A DNA stretch of 64,000 nucleotides from Phytohabitans aurantiacus (GCF_027923225.1 NZ_BSDI01000018.1:62001-126000); one strand, 5' to 3'; shown: positions 8,946-17,309, counted from the stretch's first letter. The notes: generated by a model not told the origin, from the sequence alone. Translations and numbers: made by a program.

Positions 8946-10565
8946 CTAGAGGCGCTTGACCTGGAGCAGGTTGATGCCGGGGTACCCCTGCGGGCGTACG
9001 CCGGACAGCTTCTTGGGGTCCCACGCCGTCATCAGCTCGGTGTGTACCACCGGATAGAGCACCGCCTGCTCCGCGATGGTGTCGAGGTACTGGTGCACCA
9101 GCGCCAGCTTCTTCTGCTTGTCTGGCTCCTGGGTCGCCTTGTCCATCGCCGCGAACAGCGCGCTCGCCTCCGGGCTGGCGTCCCACTTCGTGTACTTCAT
9201 CCACGAGCCGCCGCGCGTGTAGTTGTACCGGAGGATGAGGTCGGCATCGAGCCCGAACTGGTTGGGGTTCGACGCGGCCGCGACCACCTGGTAGTCCTGC
9301 GACTGGTCCATCTTGGTGAACAGCGCGGCGGTGTCCTGCGGCTGGAGCGTCGTCTTGACGCCGATGGCCTCCCACGAGTTCGCGATGGTCGGCAGGCAGT
9401 CGGCGATCCAGCTGACGTTGACGGCCATCAGCGTGATGGACAGGTTCGTCACGCCGGCCGCGGCCAGTAGCGCCTTCGCCTTGTCGGGATCGTGGCTGTA
9501 GACGGTCTTCGCCTTGGCGTACGAGGGATTCTGCTCGTTGAGGAAGCTGCTGGCCGGCGTGCCGTGGCCCTTGAGGGCGACGTCGATCATCGTACGGGTG
9601 TCGATGGCGTACAGCAGCGCCTGGCGTACGCGGATGTCATCGAACGGCTTGGCGCCGGTGTTGAACATCAGGAACATGTGGTTCATGCCCTTGCCGCCCT
9701 CGACGGTGAGGCCGGAGCTCTTCAGCTGCTCGATGTTCGAGTACGGCACGTTGTCGGCGATCTGGGCCTCGGCGCTGCCACCCGAGATCTTCGCCACCCG
9801 TGCCGAAGCGTCCACAATGGTCAGCCAGTTCATCTTCTTGACGGTGGCCGGCCGCGGGCCGTTGTAGTCGGCGAACGCCTCGAAGGTGGTGTTCGACTTC
9901 GGCTGGTGCGACGCCTGCTTGTACGGGCCGGAGCCGCACGTCTTGCCACCCTTGGCGGCGTCCCACGCGCCCGGCTGGCTGAAGACGTGCTTGGGCATGA
10001 TCTTCACGATCGACAGCCGCTGCACCGCGTCGGGGAAGGGGAACTTGAAGACCAGTTCGACGCTGCGGTCGTCGACCTTGCGCACCTCGCCGAGCCAGGC
10101 CCGGAAGAAGTTGCCGACCAGCACGTTGGCCTTCGCGTCCAGCACCCGCTGGTAGGTGAAGACGACGTCGTCGGCGGTGACCGGCTGGCCGTCGTGCCAC
10201 TTGGCGCCCTCGCGCAGCGTGAACTTCCACGACGTCGCGGCGGTGTCGGTGGGCAGTGCGGTCGCGAGCGCCGGGTACGGCTCGCGGGTGATCGGGTCGG
10301 TCTCCAGCAGCCCCTCGTAGATGTGGTTGATGCCGGCCATCGCGAAGGCGGACGCCGTCATGGTCGGGTCCCAGCTCTGGTCGTTACCGTAGCCGATGAC
10401 GGCGGTGATCAGATCCTTGTCGCCACCAGCGCCGACGCTGCTGGTGGAGGCGGGGCCGGAGCAAGCGGAAACGGTGGACGCGACCGCGGCGGCGGCACCC
10501 ATCGTGGCGGTGTAGCGCAGAAAGTCGCGGCGGTTGAGCACGAACCGAGAGTCCGGAGCGCGCAC
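8946..10565 (-). CDS. Extracellular solute-binding lipoprotein, family 5 (DppA/OppA-like)
   Basis: 539 aa. A Tat-type signal (NRRDFLR at residues 11-17) is followed by a hydrophobic stretch and the lipobox TVSAC, with Cys35 as the lipidated residue. The mature part has the SBP_bac_5 pattern, including WKFTLREGAKWHDGQPVTADDV and the DIRVRQALLYAIDTRTM region. The start GTG follows AGGAGG by 5 nt. It is first in the importer operon and diverges from a FadR-type regulator. Family 5 proteins bind peptides, but some (SatA of Haemophilus ducreyi) serve sialic acid uptake. Sialic acid or a sialylated oligosaccharide is proposed here from context only. Confidence 0.93.
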   Translation of the reverse strand: MRAPDSRFVLNRRDFLRYTATMGAAAAVASTVSACSGPASTSSVGAGGDKDLITAVIGYGNDQSWDPTMTASAFAMAGINHIYEGLLETDPITREPYPALATALPTDTAATSWKFTLREGAKWHDGQPVTADDVVFTYQRVLDAKANVLVGNFFRAWLGEVRKVDDRSVELVFKFPFPDAVQRLSIVKIMPKHVFSQPGAWDAAKGGKTCGSGPYKQASHQPKSNTTFEAFADYNGPRPATVKKMNWLTIVDASARVAKISGGSAEAQIADNVPYSNIEQLKSSGLTVEGGKGMNHMFLMFNTGAKPFDDIRVRQALLYAIDTRTMIDVALKGHGTPASSFLNEQNPSYAKAKTVYSHDPDKAKALLAAAGVTNLSITLMAVNVSWIADCLPTIANSWEAIGVKTTLQPQDTAALFTKMDQSQDYQVVAAASNPNQFGLDADLILRYNYTRGGSWMKYTKWDASPEASALFAAMDKATQEPDKQKKLALVHQYLDTIAEQAVLYPVVHTELMTAWDPKKLSGVRPQGYPGINLLQVKRL

Positions 10566-10598
10566 GGGTACCTCCTAGGTGAGGGGAGCAGGACATTG

Positions 10599-10619
10599 GA
10601 CGTCCCACGTCCTACGTCC
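10599..10619. promoter_or_regulatory. Putative FadR/GntR operator between the importer operon and its divergent regulator (site A)
   Basis: Three phased 7-nt units: GACGTCC, CACGTCC, TACGTCC. They include the perfect inverted repeat GACGT-CCC-ACGTC (10599-10611). The same arrangement recurs at the sialidase start (12184-12204), and a two-unit version occurs before the second regulator (11442-11454). The site lies just upstream of a TACGAT -10-like hexamer (10622-10627) for the regulator gene. Confidence 0.7.
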
Positions 10620-10634
10620 TGTACGATGGAGGTT

Positions 10635-11384
10635 ATGATCGAGCCTCCCCGCGGTCAAGAGCAGGTTTCCGGACTGTTACCGGGGAGCCGGCGGCTCAGC
10701 CGGTCGATAGAGGTCCAGCAGGCCGTCAAGGAGCTGATCCTCGATCGCGGGCTCGGCGCCGGAGATCCGCTGCCCACCGAGTCGGAGCTGATGGCGCAGC
10801 TCGGCATCGGGCGCAACTCGGTGCGCGAGGCGCTCAAGGCGCTGCAGGCCGTGGGCATCGTCGAGATCCGGCACGGCTTCGGCATGTTCGTCGGGCGCAT
10901 GTCGCTGACCGGCCTGGTCGACGAGCTGGCCTTCCACAGCCGGATCACGCTGCAGGACGAGCGCAACCACCTGGCGCACCTGATGGAGATCCGCGAGGTG
11001 TTGGAGAGCGGCCTGGTGCAGCGGCTGATCGACGACCACCGCGACGCCGACATCTCACCGGTGGCCGCGATCATGGCGCGGATGCACGCCGAGGCGGCCA
11101 CCGGCCTGGTCTCGCCGGAGACCGACCGGCTCTTTCACGACGTGCTGTACCGCCCGCTCGGCAACCCGCTCGTCGGCCAGCTGCTGGGCGCGTTCTGGGA
11201 CGTCTACCACCAGCTCCGCGACGACCTCGGCGCGCCGGACGAGACGCCCTTCGACGTCGCACGCAGGCACGGCGACATCTACGACGCGGTCGTCGCCGGT
11301 GACAAGGCCGCGGCTATCGCCGCGATGCAGGCCCACTTCGAAGGTGTACGCTGCCGCCTCGCCCGCCTGTCCCCCACACCGTGA
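10635..11384 (+). CDS. GntR-family transcriptional regulator, FadR subfamily
   Basis: 249 aa. The N-terminal winged helix contains DPLPTESELMAQLGIGRNSVREALKALQAVGIVEIRHGFGMFV, the typical GntR pattern. The C-terminal all-helical FCD domain contains the metal- or ligand-binding-type positions MEIREVLESGL and RRHGDIYDAVVAGD. It is divergent from the importer operon, with a three-unit operator in between. An ATG 9 nt upstream (10626) is also in frame. A TACGAT hexamer ends 7 nt before the chosen ATG, so the transcript may be leaderless. It is likely the local repressor that senses the imported sugar or a breakdown product (inference). Confidence 0.92.
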   Translation: MIEPPRGQEQVSGLLPGSRRLSRSIEVQQAVKELILDRGLGAGDPLPTESELMAQLGIGRNSVREALKALQAVGIVEIRHGFGMFVGRMSLTGLVDELAFHSRITLQDERNHLAHLMEIREVLESGLVQRLIDDHRDADISPVAAIMARMHAEAATGLVSPETDRLFHDVLYRPLGNPLVGQLLGAFWDVYHQLRDDLGAPDETPFDVARRHGDIYDAVVAGDKAAAIAAMQAHFEGVRCRLARLSPTP

Positions 11385-11434
11385 TCAGGGCGTCCCCCAA
11401 GTCGTTAGGGCGACTTGAGGGACGCCCTGATCAC
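11381..11434. repeat. 54-bp hairpin element, copy 1
   Basis: Nearly perfect inverted repeat with arms GTGATCAGGGCGTCCC... and ...GGGACGCCCTGATCAC around a short TTAGGG loop. It starts 3 nt before the preceding stop codon ends, so it may act as a terminator between the two GntR genes. Other copies are at 17391, 21567 and 37434. Confidence 0.9.
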
Positions 11435-11441
11435 GGAGTGG

Positions 11442-11454
11442 GACATAGGATGTC
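11442..11454. promoter_or_regulatory. Putative operator and -10 region of the second GntR gene (site B)
   Basis: Perfect inverted repeat GACAT-AGG-ATGTC. On the minus strand it reads as two of the 7-nt units (GACATCC, TATGTCC). The central TAGGAT (11446-11451) is a good -10 hexamer 6 nt before the GTG start, so a bound repressor would cover the promoter and the transcript may be leaderless. Confidence 0.65.
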
Positions 11455-11457
11455 GCC

Positions 11458-12129
11458 GTGACCAGACGGAACGGTGTGATTCTCCAGCAGCGGATCGTCG
11501 CGCTCATCCACGATCGCCAGCTCGCGTCCGGTGCGGCGCTGCCGACCGAGCCCATGCTCATGGACCTGCTCGGCGCCAGCCGCAACAGCGTCCGCGAGGC
11601 GATCCAGGCGTTGCAGGCACTCGGCATCGTCGAGATCCGGCACGGCCACGGCACGTTCGTCGGCACCGCGTCGCTCGACGTGCTGTCGCCGTCGCTGGCC
11701 TTCCGGGTCCGGTCCCGGACCCCGTCGGGCATCGGCGGCCTGCATGACCTGGTCGAGGTGCGGGAACTGATCGAGGTCGGCCTGATCGGGCAGGTCGCCG
11801 GCACTCTGAGCGAGGCCCGCCTCGCGGCCCTCGACGCGCTGGTGGCGCGGATGGCCACCGACCTGTCGGCCGACCGCGCCTTCCACGCGCTGCTCTACGA
11901 GTCCTGCGGAAACGAGCTGGTGCTGCAGCTCATCGGCCTGTTCTGGAACGTCTACCACGAGGTGGAGGCGTCGCTCGACCCGCCGGAGGACCGGATCGCC
12001 GACGTCGTGGCGAACCACCAGCGCATCGTCGACGCGCTGCGCGGCGGTGACGCGGCCGAGGCGCGCGCCGCGATGAGCGCGCACTTCACCGACGTGAAGG
12101 CACGCGTGGCCCGCGCACAAACTCCGTAG
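11458..12129 (+). CDS. Second GntR-family regulator, FadR subfamily
   Basis: 223 aa and paralogous to the regulator at 10635: winged helix with ALPTEPMLMDLLGASRNSVREAIQALQALGIVEIRHGHGTFV, then an FCD domain with LVEVRELIEVGLI and NHQRIVDALRGGD. It is shorter at the N terminus. The start is GTG without a Shine-Dalgarno, preceded by a -10-like TAGGAT embedded in the operator. It lies between the first regulator and the sialidase. The shared operator type suggests that both regulators read related sites, possibly cross-regulating (inference). Confidence 0.9.
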   Translation: MTRRNGVILQQRIVALIHDRQLASGAALPTEPMLMDLLGASRNSVREAIQALQALGIVEIRHGHGTFVGTASLDVLSPSLAFRVRSRTPSGIGGLHDLVEVRELIEVGLIGQVAGTLSEARLAALDALVARMATDLSADRAFHALLYESCGNELVLQLIGLFWNVYHEVEASLDPPEDRIADVVANHQRIVDALRGGDAAEARAAMSAHFTDVKARVARAQTP

Positions 12130-12143
12130 CGATCGGGGAGGTC

Positions 12144-12173
12144 TTGCGGGCTCGCGATCAAGCGGCGTACGGT
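12144..12173 (+). promoter_or_regulatory. Candidate promoter of the sialidase gene
   Basis: TTGCGG (12144-12149) and TACGGT (12168-12173) are separated by 18 nt. The -10 hexamer ends 8 nt before the ATG, and no ribosome-binding site is visible, so the mRNA is probably leaderless. Confidence 0.45.
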
Positions 12174-12181
12174 ACGCCAGC

Positions 12182-14053
12182 ATGACATCCCACGTCCTAC
12201 GTCTGCTGCGTCCGCTGTGGGTCTCCACTGCGATCGCCGGCACCGTCCTCGCCGCGGTCGTCAGTCCGGCGCGCGCTTCGTCCGCCCAGGCTCAACCCTT
12301 CTTCACCGAACAGGTCCTGTATCAGCAGCGGGACGCCGGCGGCTACGCCTGCTACCGCATCCCCGCGATCGTCCGCGCCGCCAACGGCATGGTCCTCGCC
12401 TTCGCCGAGGGCCGCGTCAAGGACTGCGGCGACGACGAGGACATCGACATCGTGCTGCGCCGCTCCACCGACGGCGGGCGCACGTGGGGACCGGTCCAGG
12501 TCGTCTCCGAGGGCAACGGCACCACCCACGGCAATCCGGTGCCCATAGTGGACAGCCGCACCGGGCGGGTCGTGCTCGTCAGTACCCACAACGGCGCGGC
12601 GCCCTGCCCCAATGGTTGCGACCGCGACCCGTACGTCCAGGTCAGCGACGACCACGGCGCGACCTGGACGGCACCGCGCGAGCTGACCGAGGCCAAGCGT
12701 CCAGAGTGGAACCACTGGTACGCCACCGGGCCGATGCACGGCATCCAGCTCACCCGCGGCGCGCACGCCGGGCGCCTCGTCGTCGGCGCCAGCTTCGAGA
12801 GCTACGACGGTGCCGGCGGGCCACACGTGTACGGCACGCACCTGCTGTACAGCGACGACAGCGGTGAGACGTGGCACATCGGCGCGGAGACCAGCCGGGA
12901 CGATGGCCGGATCATCGCGCAGGAGGTCACCGTCGCCGAACTGGCCGATGGGCGGATCTACGCGCTGGCCCGCGAGCGCGGCACCGACCCGGGCAACCGG
13001 GCGTACGCCACGAGCAGCGACGGCGGCGCGACGTTCGACGCGCCGTTCCGGACCATCCCGGCTCTCGCGATGCCGGACGTGCAGGCGTCGACGCTCCGGT
13101 ACGGCCACCGGCTCCTGCTCTCCGCGCCCGCACACCCGGCCGCTCGCGAGGTGATGAGCATCCGGTCGTCCTACGACGGTGGTCGCACCTGGGACACGTG
13201 GCAGCGCGGCAAGGTCATCTACTGGGGAGCGACCGCGTACTCCGACATGGTGCGGCTCGACGGCGACGAGATCGGGCTGCTGTACGAGGCGGGCGTGGCC
13301 ACGCCGTACGAGACGATCCGGTACGCCCGCTTCAACGAGGCGTACCTGTCGACACCGAATGGGACGCCGCCGGGGATACCGCCCGCGCCGGAGCCCGGAC
13401 CGAAGACGCCCGACGTGACGTTCAACCGCAATCCCGCGTACGTGCGCGGCGGTGCACAACTGACGGATGGCCGGTTCGGTAAGGGATTGGCGCTGGACCG
13501 GGTCGACGACCGGGTGGAGGTACCGTTCGACGAGTCCATCGACCTGCGCGGCGACGACTTCACGCTCGCGACGTGGATCCGGTACGCCGAGACGACCGGC
13601 TCGCACGCGATCCTGTGGGCGTACCGGATGGGCAGCGGCACCACACCGCAGATCTGGCTGCGCGCCGAGCCGGCGAGCAACCGGATCCGGGCGATGATGG
13701 TGGTCGACCGGTTCACCGTCTCGGTCGCCTCGCCGGCCGCGTACAACGACGGCCAGTGGCACCATGTGGTTCTCCAGCGCGTCGACGGCAGGCTGGTGCT
13801 GCGCGTCGACGGCGTCGAGGTGGCGGCCGCGACCGCACCGCCGGGCTCGGTGACGGCGGGCAAGGAGTTCGGCGTCCAGGGGATCCACATTGGACAGCGA
13901 GTGGACGGTGCGGATCGCTTCCGCGGCTCGATCGACGACGTCCGCGTCTACCGCCGCGCCTTGTCGGTTCGCGAGCTCGACCTGCTCCGCACGAAGGCCG
14001 CGCCGATAGGCGGCCGTCTCGGCTTGTGGCTCCCCATGGAGTCCATCCGCTGA
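12182..14053 (+). CDS. Secreted exo-alpha-sialidase (GH33) with C-terminal LamG/concanavalin-like domain
   Basis: 623 aa. A signal peptide covers about residues 1-37, ending at SSAQA. The beta-propeller carries the Arg motif YRIP (58-61, Arg59). Asp-boxes include STDGGRTW (95-102), SDDHGATW, SDDSGETW and SYDGGRTW. The family-typical segment YSDMVRLDGDEIGLLYEAG lies near residue 355. A jellyroll LamG-type domain occupies about 430-610, with VDDRVEVPF and a closing SIDDVRVYRRALS. It should release terminal sialic acids from host or environmental glycans outside the cell, with the LamG part binding carbohydrate. The FadR-type operator lies within its first codons, linking it to the importer operon. 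Confidence 0.95.
   Translation: MTSHVLRLLRPLWVSTAIAGTVLAAVVSPARASSAQAQPFFTEQVLYQQRDAGGYACYRIPAIVRAANGMVLAFAEGRVKDCGDDEDIDIVLRRSTDGGRTWGPVQVVSEGNGTTHGNPVPIVDSRTGRVVLVSTHNGAAPCPNGCDRDPYVQVSDDHGATWTAPRELTEAKRPEWNHWYATGPMHGIQLTRGAHAGRLVVGASFESYDGAGGPHVYGTHLLYSDDSGETWHIGAETSRDDGRIIAQEVTVAELADGRIYALARERGTDPGNRAYATSSDGGATFDAPFRTIPALAMPDVQASTLRYGHRLLLSAPAHPAAREVMSIRSSYDGGRTWDTWQRGKVIYWGATAYSDMVRLDGDEIGLLYEAGVATPYETIRYARFNEAYLSTPNGTPPGIPPAPEPGPKTPDVTFNRNPAYVRGGAQLTDGRFGKGLALDRVDDRVEVPFDESIDLRGDDFTLATWIRYAETTGSHAILWAYRMGSGTTPQIWLRAEPASNRIRAMMVVDRFTVSVASPAAYNDGQWHHVVLQRVDGRLVLRVDGVEVAAATAPPGSVTAGKEFGVQGIHIGQRVDGADRFRGSIDDVRVYRRALSVRELDLLRTKAAPIGGRLGLWLPMESIR
12184..12204. promoter_or_regulatory. Putative FadR/GntR operator inside the 5' end of the sialidase gene (site C)
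   Basis: Units GACATCC, CACGTCC, TACGTCT. The segment 12185-12203 matches 18 of 19 bases of 10600-10618 in the importer/regulator intergenic region. If transcription starts at the ATG, the site covers about +3 to +23, where a bound repressor would block initiation or clearance. Confidence 0.65.
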
Positions 14054-14060
14054 CGCGGTC

Positions 14061-14939
14061 CTATACCTTCTCTCGCACGAGGGTGAGCATCTCGTCCACG
14101 GAGCCGGCGGGGTCGGTGATGGGGTACTGCACGGCGCGGATGACGGTGTCGGGGTCGACCAGCAGGCTGAGCCGCTTGAACCGGTCGGCCCCGCCCGCCC
14201 GGAAGGTCGGCAGCAGCAGCCCGGCCGCCAGCTTCATGTCCTGATCGGACAGGAGCGGGTAGGGCAGCTTCGCGTGCGCGACGAAGGCGGCCAACTGGTC
14301 GGGGCGTTGCGTGCTGACGCCGCGCACGGTGGCCCCGGACGCCTCGAAGTCGGCGTGCCGTGACGCGTACGTGAGGGACTCCAGCGTGCAGCCCCTGGTG
14401 CCCGGGATGTCCCCCCAACCGGGGGGATACGCCTGGGGGCCGGGGGCGAAGGCGCCGGGGAAGAAGTAGAGCACGGTCCACGCGCCGCCCGGGGCGCCGG
14501 GCGGCATCCACTCCCCGTCGTACCTCTCCAGGGCGACGTCGGGCAGCCTGCGGCCGATCAGGTCGTGCGTGCGGCGGACCTCGGCGGAGCCGCCGTCGCT
14601 GCCGGCGGTCAGCGTGCCGTCGCCCATCACGTGCCTCGTGCCCCAGTCCTGCAGGGCGATCAGCGCGGGTAGCAGCCCCTCGCCCTTCGGGGTGAGCAGA
14701 TAGTCGTACCGGGGTGGGTGGCGGGAGTACGCCTCCTTGCGCAGTACGCCGTGCGCGACGAGGTTCGCCAGGCGCTCGGTGAGGGCGCGCCGGCTGACGC
14801 CGAGCTCCCGCTGGAGGCCGTCGAAGCGGGTGACGCCGCCGGCGATGTCGCGGATCACGAGGAACGTCCACCAGTCACCGATCACGCCGAGCGCCTGAGC
14901 GATGCCGCAGTCGGCGTCGGAAAGATCACTGCGCTTCAC
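14061..14939 (-). CDS. HxlR-type winged-helix regulator fused to a peroxiredoxin domain
   Basis: 292 aa. Residues 1-105 form an HxlR DNA-binding domain: IGDWWTFLVIRDIAGGVTRF, then LGVSRRALTERLANLVAHGVL and YSRHPPRYDYLLTPKG. Residues 125-290 form an AhpC/TSA (BCP/redoxin-like) domain with LYFFPGAF, a probable peroxidatic Cys184 in PGTRGCTLES, LLSDQDMKLA and a closing segment of the peroxiredoxin type. An insertion of about 12 residues separates FFPGAF from the Cys. The start is GTG. It is divergent from an MFS exporter, with an inverted repeat between them. A peroxide- or electrophile-sensing regulator controlling the exporter is plausible (inference). Confidence 0.88.
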   Translation of the reverse strand: MKRSDLSDADCGIAQALGVIGDWWTFLVIRDIAGGVTRFDGLQRELGVSRRALTERLANLVAHGVLRKEAYSRHPPRYDYLLTPKGEGLLPALIALQDWGTRHVMGDGTLTAGSDGGSAEVRRTHDLIGRRLPDVALERYDGEWMPPGAPGGAWTVLYFFPGAFAPGPQAYPPGWGDIPGTRGCTLESLTYASRHADFEASGATVRGVSTQRPDQLAAFVAHAKLPYPLLSDQDMKLAAGLLLPTFRAGGADRFKRLSLLVDPDTVIRAVQYPITDPAGSVDEMLTLVREKV

Positions 14940-14954
14940 GCCTCCACTATAGTA

Positions 14955-14971
14955 AGTTCCGTTTTGGAACT
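14955..14971. promoter_or_regulatory. Inverted repeat between the HxlR-peroxiredoxin gene and the MFS exporter
   Basis: AGTTCC-GTTTT-GGAACT. It is AT-rich for this genome, adjacent to a TACTAT -10-like hexamer read on the minus strand, and placed where an HxlR-type autoregulator would bind. Confidence 0.6.
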
Positions 14972-14990
14972 CACCTGGGGAGGTGCGGGG

Positions 14991-16226
14991 ATGGCAAGTG
15001 TCTTCTGGCGGTGGTGGACGGCGGGTACCACCAGCGCGGTCGGTTCGGCGGTGGGCGCGGTGGCACTGCCGCTCACCGCGCTGACGGTGCTCGACGCGTC
15101 GGCGTTCGAGATGGGGGTGATCGCCGCCGCGAGCTACGTCGCCTGGATCGTGATCGGCCTACCGGCCGGGGTGATCGTGCAGCGGCTACCCATGCGCCGC
15201 CTCCAGATCGGCGCCGACCTGGCCCGTGCGGCGGCCGTCACCTCCATCCCCCTGGCGTGGTGGACGGGTCACCTCACGGTGGTACAGCTGGTCGTCGTCG
15301 CTCTGGTCATCAGCTTCGCGAACGTCGTCTTCGATGTCGCCAACTCGACCTTCCTGCCGGCGATCGTGAGCAAGGAGCAGCTCCAGTCCCGCAACAGCCT
15401 CACCTCCGGCACCCACGCCACCACCCAACTGGGCGGGCCGTCCGTCGGCGGTCTCGTGGTCCAGATCCTCGGCGCGGTGCCCACCCTGCTCGTCGACGCG
15501 GTCAGCTACCTCGTCTCCGCGCTGTTGCTGCGTACCCTGCCCGAGCGTCGCACCGAAGCCCCCGACCGCTGGCCGCCGGTGCGCGCGATGATCCGCGAAG
15601 GCTGGCGGTTCGTCGTGCGTCACCCGGTCATGGGCCCGTGCATGTGGGCGGCGACCGCGGCCAACGTCGTCTGCGGGGCGCAACACGCGCTGTACGCCCT
15701 GTACCTCGTGCGCGAGCTGCACGCCGAGCCCGGACTCGTCGGCATCCTCCTCGCGGCGGACGGCGTGGGCTCGCTGATCGGCGCGGCACTCACCAACAGG
15801 ATCACGGCACGGCTCGGCACCGCCCGGGCGCTGATCGCCGCCGGCTTCGTCGCCGTGGCGGGCGCCCTCGTCGTGCCGATCGGCGCCGGCTGGCAGGGCT
15901 TCGTCGCGTTCGCGGTCGGCAACATCGTGTTCTCCATCGGCGTGGTGGTTCTCAGCGTGGTGACCCGCACGTACCGGCAGATCGCCAGCCCACCCGACCT
16001 CCTGCCGCGCGTGATGGCGACGGTTCGCTTCGTCTCCTGGGGCGCCATCCCGATCGGCGGGCTCGTCGCGGGCGCCCTCGCCGGTGTCCTCAGTGGACGC
16101 GTCACCCTCTTTCTCTTCGTGGCCGCCGCTGTCTGCATCCCACTGGTCCTGCTGGCCTCACCGGTACGCCACCTGCGCGACCTGACCGACCACCAGCCCG
16201 AGCAGGAGCTGGTAACCGTTCGCTAG
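14991..16226 (+). CDS. MFS transporter (macrolide-efflux/MefA-like)
   Basis: 411 aa with about 12 TM helices. It begins FWRWWTAGTTSAVGSAVGAVALPLTA, typical of the DHA3 exporter branch. A cytoplasmic GLPAGVIVQRLPMRRLQIGADLARA loop corresponds to the MFS signature. The ATG at 14991 is preceded by GGGGAGG. Its position opposite the HxlR-peroxiredoxin gene suggests inducible export of a small toxic compound; the substrate is unknown. Confidence 0.9.
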   Translation: MASVFWRWWTAGTTSAVGSAVGAVALPLTALTVLDASAFEMGVIAAASYVAWIVIGLPAGVIVQRLPMRRLQIGADLARAAAVTSIPLAWWTGHLTVVQLVVVALVISFANVVFDVANSTFLPAIVSKEQLQSRNSLTSGTHATTQLGGPSVGGLVVQILGAVPTLLVDAVSYLVSALLLRTLPERRTEAPDRWPPVRAMIREGWRFVVRHPVMGPCMWAATAANVVCGAQHALYALYLVRELHAEPGLVGILLAADGVGSLIGAALTNRITARLGTARALIAAGFVAVAGALVVPIGAGWQGFVAFAVGNIVFSIGVVVLSVVTRTYRQIASPPDLLPRVMATVRFVSWGAIPIGGLVAGALAGVLSGRVTLFLFVAAAVCIPLVLLASPVRHLRDLTDHQPEQELVTVR

Positions 16227-16239
16227 CACCGGTTTCAAG

Positions 16240-17301
16240 GTGTTAGATGAGGGCGTGCGTCCCGAGTTCATCGTTTCCCCGAAAGTGACCGCAGGCGACA
16301 GGGTGGCTGTGGTCTCCCCGTCGTTCGCCGCGCCCGGCATGTTCCCGGCCGTGCACGAGGTGGCCATGCGCCGCCTGCGTGACGAATTCGGCGTCGAGCC
16401 CGTGGAGTATCCGACCACTCGTCGCCTGGGCGCCACACCCCAGGATCGGGCGGCGGACCTGATGGCGGCTTTCGCCGACCCCACCATCCGCGCGGTGCTG
16501 GCGAGCATCGGCGGCGATGACCAGTTGACGGTCCTGCCCTACCTCGACCCGGACGTCGTGGCCGCCAACCCGAAACCGTTCTGCGGCTACAGCGACAACA
16601 CGAACATGCTGAACTGGTTGTGGGGTCTGGGCGTCGCGAGCTTCCACGGTGGATCCACCATGGTGCATCTCGGCCGGGGTGGTGGATTGCATCCCGTGTC
16701 GGCGGGCTCGCTGCGCGCCGCGCTGTTCACCGGCGGAGAGCTCGACATCCACCCCGTCGACGTGTTCAGCGAAGACGAGCTCGACTGGAACGACCCGGCG
16801 CTGCTCGACGAAGTGGCGCCGACCATCGCCGCGCCGGAATGGCACTGGCACCAGCCGGACCAGGTCGTCACCGCGCCGACTTGGGGCGGCTGTCTTGAGA
16901 TCCTGTATTGCAATCTCGCGGCGAACCGGTGGATGCGACCGGTCGACGACTACGCGGGCTGCGTGCTGCTGCTGGAGACCTCCGAGGAGATGCCGTCCGC
17001 GACCGAGGTGTTCAAGATGCTGCGCGATGCCGGCGAGCGAGGGCTGCTGGCCCAGTTCCCGGCGGTCGTCGTCGGCACCGCGAAGGCAAGCAGCCTCGAA
17101 CGCCGCACCAGCGCGGACGAGCGGCAGCGCTTCCGCGCCGAGCAGCGCGAGGCGATCCTGCGCGCGTTCGAGCGCTACAACCCGGAAGCCATGATCGTCT
17201 TCAACGTCGACTTCGGCCACACCGACCCCCAATGGGTCCTGCCATACGGCGGCGCGCTGACCATCGACGGCCCGGCCCGCCGAATCACCGCCCATTACTG
17301 A
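16240..17301 (+). CDS. S66-family serine carboxypeptidase (LD-carboxypeptidase / MccF-like)
   Basis: 353 aa, a normal family length. The nucleophile is Ser118 in GYSDNT, and the triad partners are Glu246 in LLETSEE and His327 in DFGHTDP. The N-terminal ASIGGDDQ pattern is also family-typical. S66 enzymes trim L,D-peptide bonds in recycled murein peptides or, in the MccF branch, cleave peptide-nucleotide antibiotics for self-immunity. The longer form here is closer to MccF-like proteins. The start is GTG at 16240 with weak AAGG upstream; GTG at 16255 is an alternative. It follows the MFS gene by 13 nt. Confidence 0.88.
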   Translation: MLDEGVRPEFIVSPKVTAGDRVAVVSPSFAAPGMFPAVHEVAMRRLRDEFGVEPVEYPTTRRLGATPQDRAADLMAAFADPTIRAVLASIGGDDQLTVLPYLDPDVVAANPKPFCGYSDNTNMLNWLWGLGVASFHGGSTMVHLGRGGGLHPVSAGSLRAALFTGGELDIHPVDVFSEDELDWNDPALLDEVAPTIAAPEWHWHQPDQVVTAPTWGGCLEILYCNLAANRWMRPVDDYAGCVLLLETSEEMPSATEVFKMLRDAGERGLLAQFPAVVVGTAKASSLERRTSADERQRFRAEQREAILRAFERYNPEAMIVFNVDFGHTDPQWVLPYGGALTIDGPARRITAHY

Positions 17302-17309
17302 CGGATTTG

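Noticed and set aside
12197..13888. A 563-codon minus-strand frame over the sialidase
   Set aside because: The plus strand has signal peptide, Asp-boxes and LamG domain; the antisense product has no recognisable feature.
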